Below, in pieces: positions 1 to 3,809 of a stretch of 5,510 nt of DNA. The notes under the pieces are model-generated. The model was not told where the DNA came from. It did not search any database and saw only the letters and a list, made by a program, of their open reading frames with translations. The stretch lies in assembly GCA_937967775.1 (NCBI GenBank), contig CALCJH010000342.1:1-5510 (forward strand). The letters run 5' to 3'. This stretch comes from an uncultured bacterium (GTDB taxonomy: Bacteria > Armatimonadota > UBA5829 > DSUL01). The position numbers and the translations under genes are program-made. Numbering within the stretch: the first letter of the stretch is position 1; the number at the start of each line of letters is the position of its first letter.

Positions 1-143
1 AGCAGCTCTTCCACACGGTTCCTCCACCATAGACTTCACGGCAACCCGAAAGCACGCATCCTGGGTACAGGATATCCTGACATGCGGGAGCGCCGCCGGG
101 CGAGCGCCCACATTCGACTGCCTCGTTTCGCTACGGCAGGGTC
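1..143. other. Left-edge region with no supported gene
   Basis: No coding region can be supported here. One plus-strand frame is open from the edge to a TGA at 145-147, but its translation is short, arginine-rich and unlike any family I know. Another plus-strand frame ends at TAG 28-30 and could be the tail of a gene lying to the left, but nine codons are too few to judge. Visible structure is limited to a cluster of the hexamer ATCCTG and its complement at 58-79, including a perfect 12-bp palindrome (68-79), a short GC-rich stem (98-109), and a CTGCC/GGCAG pair (118-122 with 135-139). None is followed by a T-run, so none is called a terminator. Confidence 0.4.
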
Positions 144-173
144 TTGACGGAAACGCAACACTTGAGGTAAAAA
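144..173 (+). promoter_or_regulatory. Putative sigma70-like promoter of the tRNA-Leu gene
   Basis: TTGACG at 144-149 matches the -35 consensus at five of six positions. It is followed after 18 nt by TAAAAA at 168-173, a four-of-six match to the -10 box in an A/T-rich patch. Transcription would begin near 180, about 34 nt before the mature tRNA, which is a normal 5' leader for RNase P processing. The -10 box is weak, so this is a plausible reading rather than a secure one. Confidence 0.5.
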
Positions 174-213
174 TATGCGTGCCCGGCTCGACAACAGCCC
201 CGGGCGGAACCTC

Positions 214-296
214 GCCGAAGTGGCGGAATGGCAGACGCGCGTGGTTCAGGACCACGTGCCCGCAAGGGCGTGGAGGTTCAAATCCTCTCTTCGGCA
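214..296 (+). tRNA. tRNA-Leu, anticodon CAG
   Basis: This is a complete class II tRNA of 83 nt that decodes the leucine codon CUG. The acceptor stem pairs 214-220 (GCCGAAG) with 289-295 (CTTCGGC), and A296 is the discriminator base expected for leucine. The D-stem is 223-225 with 236-238. The anticodon stem is 240-244 with 252-256, closing the seven-base loop TTCAGGA, with anticodon CAG at 247-249. A long variable arm has stem GCCC (258-261) and GGGC (266-269) around a GCAA loop, as expected for tRNA-Leu. The T-stem is 272-276 with 284-288 and the T-loop is TTCAAAT. The 3' CCA is not encoded and must be added by nucleotidyltransferase. A promoter lies upstream and a strong terminator 30 nt downstream, so it appears to be a single-gene transcript. 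There is no sign of an integrated element at its 3' end. Confidence 0.97.
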
Positions 297-326
297 TTGT
301 CTTCATTTTTGTGTTCATTGTCGCCG

Positions 327-358
327 GGAGCGGCCTTCCAGGAAGGCCGCTCCTTTAT
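327..358 (+). terminator. Intrinsic terminator of the tRNA-Leu transcript
   Basis: A perfect GC-rich inverted repeat, GGAGCGGCCTTCC (327-339) against GGAAGGCCGCTCC (341-353), can fold into a stem of 11-12 bp. It is followed directly by TTTATTGT. The T-tract is on the plus-strand side only, so it should act on transcripts coming from the tRNA gene 30 nt upstream. Confidence 0.88.
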
Positions 359-370
359 TGTGTACGCCGC

Positions 371-408
371 AAAAAAGAATGCCGGCCCGGAACGCATTCC
401 GGGCCGGC
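371..408 (-). terminator. Intrinsic terminator of the 721-residue secreted protein gene
   Basis: The 12-bp stem GCCGGCCCGGAA (381-392) and TTCCGGGCCGGC (397-408) closes a four-base loop. Read on the minus strand it is followed by ATTC and then six T residues (376-371). It begins 52 nt after the stop codon of the gene at 461-2626. It lies back to back with the tRNA terminator, so convergent transcripts from the two sides are each stopped before reaching the other gene. Confidence 0.9.
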
Positions 409-460
409 GGACCTGAGAGGGAGAAGAGACCGCACATTGCGGCCGCCCCTCTGCTTCTGA

Positions 461-2626
461 CTACGGTGCGAGCGGCGTGTAGTCCGAAGGCACCTGCTGC
501 TCGCGTCCACGCACCACGCGAATCGTCTTGCCGTTTCGGATTTCCGACGTAATGACGCCGACGATGCTGAGATAGTCGCCAGGCATCGGATACACCTCGG
601 AGCGGATGACCTTCACGCCGCGGGCGTCGTCCTCCGCGTCCACGCCTGAGCCGTCATCCAGGAGGAAGTAGCCCTCCAGGAAGTCCATCTTGGTGACCTT
701 GCCGTACACACGCACCAGCAGGCCTTCGTTCTCGATTCCCACGTTGGTGGGCTGACCATCCGGGCCGACGTACCGCGGGCCGCCGACGCTTCGGCTGCCG
801 ATGTTGCGGATCTTCGTGGTGCCGGTGCCGATCTTGGTCACGGTGGTGTCGCGGAGCACCCGCTCGCCTGTCTCAAGCGTGCGCAGGATGCCCTTCACCT
901 GCACCTTGTCGCCAATGTTGACGCTCGCGCCCGACTCCACGCGAATGCCCGCAGTGCCGTCCTCGTCCTGCACGTAGAAGAACCCGGACTCGCTCAGCGG
1001 CACCAGAGTCACGATGGCACCGTTTGTCGTCTCGACCATCGCATAGTCCGGCTGAGCCTTGGCCTGTCCGATGGAGGGTACCGGAATGGTCTCGGCCGGC
1101 GGACCGGTCACGCGGATGTTGTCCACCGCCGTAATGTTCCACTGCAGCTGCCACTTCTGCTGGAAGCGCACAAAGACGGTGATGGCATTGCTTTCTGCCA
1201 CCGCCTCCACACTTACGGGCACCCATCTGATCGGGAAGGCATTGTCGCCGTGCGCGGGATCGGTGGACCACACAATCCAGGACGGCTTCGGATTCGGGTC
1301 ATTCGGATCCGGAGCCGGACCGGGGTCCACTCCGCCCTTCGGGTCAATGCCAACCCATACCTGGCAGTCCCACGGCGCCCCGCCATTCGCATATGTGGCG
1401 ATGTAGGCATCCACGCGGTAGGTCATTCCGGGTACCGCCTTGAACCGCTGGTAGAAGCCTCCCTGCTTGCGGTCATAGCTACCGCCTGCGCCCGCGAAGT
1501 ACTGGCCGTTCTGAGTGTTCAGCACGCCGAGCCACCGCGGAACTCCGCTGGTGGGATACGGGCCGATGTAGCCGCTGGCGTCCCCACCGTCACCGCCCCC
1601 GACCACAGGGAACGACCTCCAGCCGACCGCTGTCCGGGTGGGGCCGGAGCCCTCGATCTGCTCAAAGCTGCCATTAGTGAAAACCGGCAGCGCTTCCGGA
1701 GGAGTGCGGAAGGTTTTGTCCACAGAGTAGACCGTCTTATAGCCTGTGGCCGAGCTGCGGACACGATAATGATACTCGGTATCCGGCGCCAGCCCCGTCA
1801 GCAGGACTTTGTGAAGCTGCAGGTTCCCGGGAGCTTGAGCCGTGAGCGGGTATATCGCTCCGTCGTCGCCATTCGGGGAAGCGGGGCCGTACTCGACCAC
1901 CGAGCTGGACGCCACGTCGGTGGTCCACTCGATCTCGAAGGTGGTATCGGAGATCTGAGTGGCCTTCGGACCGTCCGTAATGCTGATCCGCTGCGTGCTG
2001 CCCGCTGGAACCACCGAGATGTTGTCCACATCCACATGGAGCCACGCTGTAGCCTCCGGCATTATGCCCCGCACCCAGATGCTGGTGGGGCCGTTGGCGG
2101 TGAAGCGGACGGAATAGCGGCTCCAGGCATCGCTCTCCTGGAAGTTCACCCAGTTGATGGAGGCGGCCAGCGGGTTGCTGGTCTGGCCCGTGAGGTCATA
2201 CCCGACGGAGCCTGTCGGGATGACCGCCTGATTGGTGCTGTTCGTGCGGAACATCCGCGCGTCAATGTCCAGGTCGTATGCCTGGCCCGCCACAGTATTC
2301 ACCAGCTGGTATATTCCACCGCGGAAGTTGCTGGTGCGGATGGACCCGCCGATGATGCGCTGGTAGTTGTTAACATTCGGATCCGGAACTCCGGTGTTAC
2401 CCGGCATGCTCCACAGAGCCGGATCGCCGGCGGGCCAGTTAGGAGAAGCAGGCAGCCTTTCACTCCAGGCTGTCCAGCTGTTTCCAACCCACTCTCCGAG
2501 TCCCGGAGGGGCCGGATTCCACGTCCCTTCGAAGTCGCCGTTGGTGACCAGATTCTGCGCAGAACCCCCCGCCGCCAGACTCAAAAGGAACGCAAGCACG
2601 ATCAAGCCGCTACGCCACAATCGCAT
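461..2626 (-). CDS. Secreted multidomain protein: jelly-roll, fibronectin III-like, jelly-roll and tandem OB-fold modules
   Basis: The 721-residue product has a signal peptide: MRLWR, a hydrophobic core at about 7-20, and a likely signal peptidase I cut after G-S-A (23). The mature part starts with NLVTNGDFEG, the usual opening of carbohydrate-binding-like jelly-roll modules. Domains are read as jelly-roll 1 (about 25-207, ending in HVDVDNISVV), a fibronectin III/purple-acid-phosphatase-N-like domain (about 213-308, with the FEIEWTTD and VEYG motifs), jelly-roll 2 (about 315-507, ending in WNITAVDNIRV), and two OB-fold domains (about 514-600, with FFYVQDEDGTAGIRVE, and 628-708). The metallophosphatase that follows such a fibronectin domain in purple acid phosphatases is absent. 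A Pro/Asp-rich insert (about 429-449) sits inside jelly-roll 2. Only one cysteine is seen (421). There is no sorting tail or C-terminal membrane segment, so the protein should be released or held non-covalently at the surface. The start is supported by a GAAAGGA Shine-Dalgarno site and the signal peptide; the stop is TAG. The role is unknown; binding of polysaccharide or other surface polymer is an inference, and no catalytic site is recognised. Confidence 0.93.
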   Translation of the reverse strand: MRLWRSGLIVLAFLLSLAAGGSAQNLVTNGDFEGTWNPAPPGLGEWVGNSWTAWSERLPASPNWPAGDPALWSMPGNTGVPDPNVNNYQRIIGGSIRTSNFRGGIYQLVNTVAGQAYDLDIDARMFRTNSTNQAVIPTGSVGYDLTGQTSNPLAASINWVNFQESDAWSRYSVRFTANGPTSIWVRGIMPEATAWLHVDVDNISVVPAGSTQRISITDGPKATQISDTTFEIEWTTDVASSSVVEYGPASPNGDDGAIYPLTAQAPGNLQLHKVLLTGLAPDTEYHYRVRSSATGYKTVYSVDKTFRTPPEALPVFTNGSFEQIEGSGPTRTAVGWRSFPVVGGGDGGDASGYIGPYPTSGVPRWLGVLNTQNGQYFAGAGGSYDRKQGGFYQRFKAVPGMTYRVDAYIATYANGGAPWDCQVWVGIDPKGGVDPGPAPDPNDPNPKPSWIVWSTDPAHGDNAFPIRWVPVSVEAVAESNAITVFVRFQQKWQLQWNITAVDNIRVTGPPAETIPVPSIGQAKAQPDYAMVETTNGAIVTLVPLSESGFFYVQDEDGTAGIRVESGASVNIGDKVQVKGILRTLETGERVLRDTTVTKIGTGTTKIRNIGSRSVGGPRYVGPDGQPTNVGIENEGLLVRVYGKVTKMDFLEGYFLLDDGSGVDAEDDARGVKVIRSEVYPMPGDYLSIVGVITSEIRNGKTIRVVRGREQQVPSDYTPLAP

Positions 2627-2636
2627 AATGACTCAG

Positions 2637-2643
2637 TCCTTTC
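2637..2643 (-). promoter_or_regulatory. Ribosome binding site of the 721-residue protein gene
   Basis: On the minus strand GAAAGGA ends 10 nt before the ATG at 2626-2624. The spacing is slightly long but usable, and it supports the start that gives a clean signal peptide. Confidence 0.65.
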
Positions 2644-2743
2644 GCTCGAGACCGTCAGCATTCTCGTTCCGCGGCGCCACGCACCCTCGCATCCGCAGTC
2701 ATCCGCCACGAGAACCCTAACTCAAAACGCTCACTCAGATGGT

Positions 2744-2772
2744 ATTATGCCCTAACGAAGGGCAGAAGTCAG
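2744..2772 (-). promoter_or_regulatory. Putative sigma70-like promoter of the 721-residue protein gene
   Basis: Read on the minus strand, CTGACT (2772-2767, four of six matches to TTGACA) is separated by exactly 17 nt from CATAAT (2749-2744, five of six matches to TATAAT). The predicted start is near 2737, leaving a leader of about 110 nt. The spacer holds a small dyad, GCCCT/AGGGC (2749-2753 with 2759-2763), that could be an operator or chance. The promoter suggests independent transcription from the PEP-CTERM gene upstream. Confidence 0.55.
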
Positions 2773-2805
2773 GCTGATACGGGACCGCTTCCCGATCCTA
2801 CACGC

Positions 2806-2854
2806 GCCGGCAGCCGGGCTGGCCTCCCATTCAGGCGGCGGCCCGGCTGCCGGC
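2806..2854 (-). terminator. Large GC-rich hairpin after the PEP-CTERM gene (terminator or 3' stabiliser)
   Basis: A perfect 14-bp inverted repeat, GCCGGCAGCCGGGC (2806-2819) and GCCCGGCTGCCGGC (2841-2854), encloses a loop that can itself pair GCCT (2822-2825) with AGGC (2833-2836). It begins about 50 nt after the stop of the gene at 2904-3530. Neither side is followed by a T-tract, so it is not a classical intrinsic terminator. It could be a U-less terminator, a block to 3' exonucleases, or a pause site ahead of the next gene's promoter. Strand is assigned from context only. Confidence 0.55.
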
Positions 2855-2875
2855 CTCATTCACCGGCGAGGCAGG

Positions 2876-2919
2876 CCTTCGCAGGGCCCGCCCGCCAGAC
2901 AACTCAGCGCCTGCGAAGG
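2876..2919 (-). repeat. 10-bp inverted repeat bracketing the stop codon of the PEP-CTERM gene
   Basis: CCTTCGCAGG (2876-2885) and CCTGCGAAGG (2910-2919) are perfect complements separated by 24 nt. The arm at 2910-2919 lies inside the coding sequence, in the codons for the terminal Leu-Arg-Arg-Arg tail. The TGA stop (2906-2904) falls in the loop. In the minus-strand mRNA this would form a hairpin at the point of translation termination. The arm's sequence is constrained by coding, so the exact complement outside the gene is notable. Confidence 0.6.
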
Positions 2920-3530
2920 ACCATGCCGGCCATTCCGGCCAGTCCGGCGGCCATCGCCATCAGGCTGCCCGGCTCCGGGACCACCTGGACGTCATCCGCC
3001 ACGCTCACGTTCCACTCGATTCCCCACTTGTGGATGCTCTTGATGAACACGGTGGCCGTGCCGGCAGGAGCGTTCGGAACCACGATGGTGCGCTGCTCCC
3101 ACTGCTGGGTGGCCCAGACCGCATCGGCCCAAATGACGCTGGCAGCCAGGCTGTCATTGCCGCCGAGCGGGTCGAAGCCCAGCTGGACCCCCACGTCATA
3201 GATGCTGGTGGGGTTGTCGAAGAACTTGGCCCTTGCCCAGCCCCAGAAGCTCACCTCAGTGTATCCGCCGGGGTTGTTGAACTGCTGGTAAATGTAAGCC
3301 TCGTTGCGGCTGGTGTCCCAGCTGCTGATACCGCCAGCCATACCCGACCCCTCGACCGGGCTCACCGGATGACCGTAGGGAAACGCCCCGAACGGTTGCC
3401 AGTTCCCACCGAAGAAAGTAACCGGGGTCCAGTTGTTCAGACCATCCTCGAACCCGCCATTCACCAGCAAGTTGGCGTGCGCGCCGGTCGCGATGGCCAG
3501 CAGAGCCGCCAGAAGCATCAACCTCTTCAT
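2904..3530 (-). CDS. PEP-CTERM sorted surface protein with a jelly-roll domain
   Basis: The 208-residue product is a small exported protein. Residues 1-19 are a signal peptide (MKRLM, hydrophobic stretch, cut after A-H-A). The mature protein begins NLLVNGGFEDG, as in secreted jelly-roll modules, and continues to about residue 183. The C-terminus is a full PEP-CTERM signal: VPEP at 184-187, a hydrophobic segment at about 190-205, and a final RRR. Such tails are recognised by an exosortase (EpsH/XrtA family), which processes the protein at the outer surface, usually in exopolysaccharide-producing bacteria. No exosortase gene is in this window. Motifs YIYQQF (79-84), GFDPLGG (118-124) and IEWNVSVADDVQV (171-183) recur in recognisable form in jelly-roll 2 of the 721-residue protein downstream. 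It has no cysteine. An in-frame TTG at 3665 would extend the protein by 45 residues, but that would bury the signal peptide; the ATG at 3530 has AAGGAG seven bases upstream. Ligand and role are unknown. Confidence 0.93.
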   Translation of the reverse strand: MKRLMLLAALLAIATGAHANLLVNGGFEDGLNNWTPVTFFGGNWQPFGAFPYGHPVSPVEGSGMAGGISSWDTSRNEAYIYQQFNNPGGYTEVSFWGWARAKFFDNPTSIYDVGVQLGFDPLGGNDSLAASVIWADAVWATQQWEQRTIVVPNAPAGTATVFIKSIHKWGIEWNVSVADDVQVVPEPGSLMAMAAGLAGMAGMVLRRR

Positions 3531-3696
3531 TGCTTTTCTCCTTACCTTTTTTCGCTGTCCCAGCCCTGCAGAGGAGCGCGGGCTGCAACCTGTAATCTCC
3601 CCGTTACGCGGCAGCAAAACCGCCTTAACACGGGTCAGGCGCGTGACCGCTTCGGCGTTCGTCAAGAGTTACCGGAGGAGCATCTCACGCAGACCT
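3531..3696 (-). promoter_or_regulatory. Long leader of the PEP-CTERM gene with three potential hairpins
   Basis: From the predicted transcription start near 3696 to the ATG the leader is about 165 nt. Three inverted repeats occur in order: GGTCA/TGACC (3633-3637 with 3644-3648); a two-part stem GTTA + GCGG against CCGC + TAAC (3603-3606 and 3608-3611 with 3620-3623 and 3626-3629); and CAGCCC/GGGCTG (3561-3566 with 3580-3585). An A-rich stretch and the ribosome binding site follow. I compared it by eye with the cyclic-di-GMP and cobalamin riboswitch consensus elements and see no match. It could be an unclassified regulatory leader or ordinary GC-rich sequence. Confidence 0.4.
3538..3543 (-). 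promoter_or_regulatory. Ribosome binding site of the PEP-CTERM gene
   Basis: AAGGAG on the minus strand, seven bases before the ATG at 3530-3528, is a near-ideal Shine-Dalgarno site. It decides this start over the in-frame TTG at 3665. Confidence 0.88.
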
Positions 3697-3702
3697 GTTC
3701 TA

Positions 3703-3731
3703 AGAATAGCACGCCCCCGGTTGCTGGTCAA
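3703..3731 (-). promoter_or_regulatory. Putative sigma70-like promoter of the PEP-CTERM gene
   Basis: On the minus strand TTGACC (3731-3726, five of six -35 matches) and TATTCT (3708-3703, four of six -10 matches) are separated by exactly 17 nt. A start near 3696 is predicted. It is the best promoter-like pair in the 279-bp gap between the membrane-protein gene and the PEP-CTERM gene, which suggests the latter can be expressed on its own. Confidence 0.6.
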
Positions 3732-3809
3732 TCGGTTAGTTGAATTCCATCCCGGATACCCGCGAAAACCGGTAATTATACTGGCTTTACACCCCGCCAG
3801 GCCGATGCC
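3732..3809 (-). other. Short spacer after the membrane-protein gene; no clear terminator
   Basis: A five-base stem CTGGC/GCCAG (3781-3785 with 3796-3800) with a ten-base loop lies about 10 nt after the stop codon and is followed on the minus strand by TATAATTACC. It is too short and lacks a true T-run, so it is at most a weak terminator. The TATAAT at 3780-3775 is a perfect -10 sequence but has no credible -35 box. Some readthrough from the membrane-protein gene into the PEP-CTERM gene is therefore possible. Confidence 0.35.

Noticed and set aside
214..296. The tRNA-Leu gene as a possible integration site for a mobile element
   Set aside because: No integrase gene, no duplicated tRNA 3' end and no phage or plasmid genes are seen. 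An intact terminator follows directly.
175..552. Plus-strand open frames running through the tRNA gene and its terminator
   Set aside because: They cross a complete tRNA-Leu and two terminator hairpins and encode low-complexity basic sequence, so they are not credible genes.
1300..2390. A 14-base direct repeat, CATTCGGATCCGGA, occurring twice in the 721-residue gene (near 1300 and 2375)
   Set aside because: Both copies encode the same short Pro-Asp-Asn motif in linker-like segments, so shared codon use explains it better than a functional DNA repeat.
1250..2755. A long plus-strand open frame (about 500 codons) antisense to the 721-residue protein gene
   Set aside because: It lies wholly opposite a well-supported gene with a signal peptide and recognisable domains. 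Its translation is Arg/Gly/Ala-rich with no family resemblance, as expected for antisense frames in GC-rich DNA.
3531..3665. A 45-residue N-terminal extension of the PEP-CTERM protein from a TTG start
   Set aside because: It would put a long polar segment before the signal peptide. The internal ATG at 3530 has an ideal Shine-Dalgarno site.
3030..3743. A plus-strand open frame antisense to the PEP-CTERM gene and its leader
   Set aside because: It covers the complement of a gene with signal peptide, ribosome binding site and sorting tail, and its translation shows no domain or secretion pattern.
3775..3800. A perfect TATAAT with a small upstream hairpin just after the membrane-protein gene
   Set aside because: There is no acceptable -35 box at 16-18 nt and no extended -10 TG. 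The hairpin is only 5 bp with no T-run, so neither promoter nor terminator is convincing.
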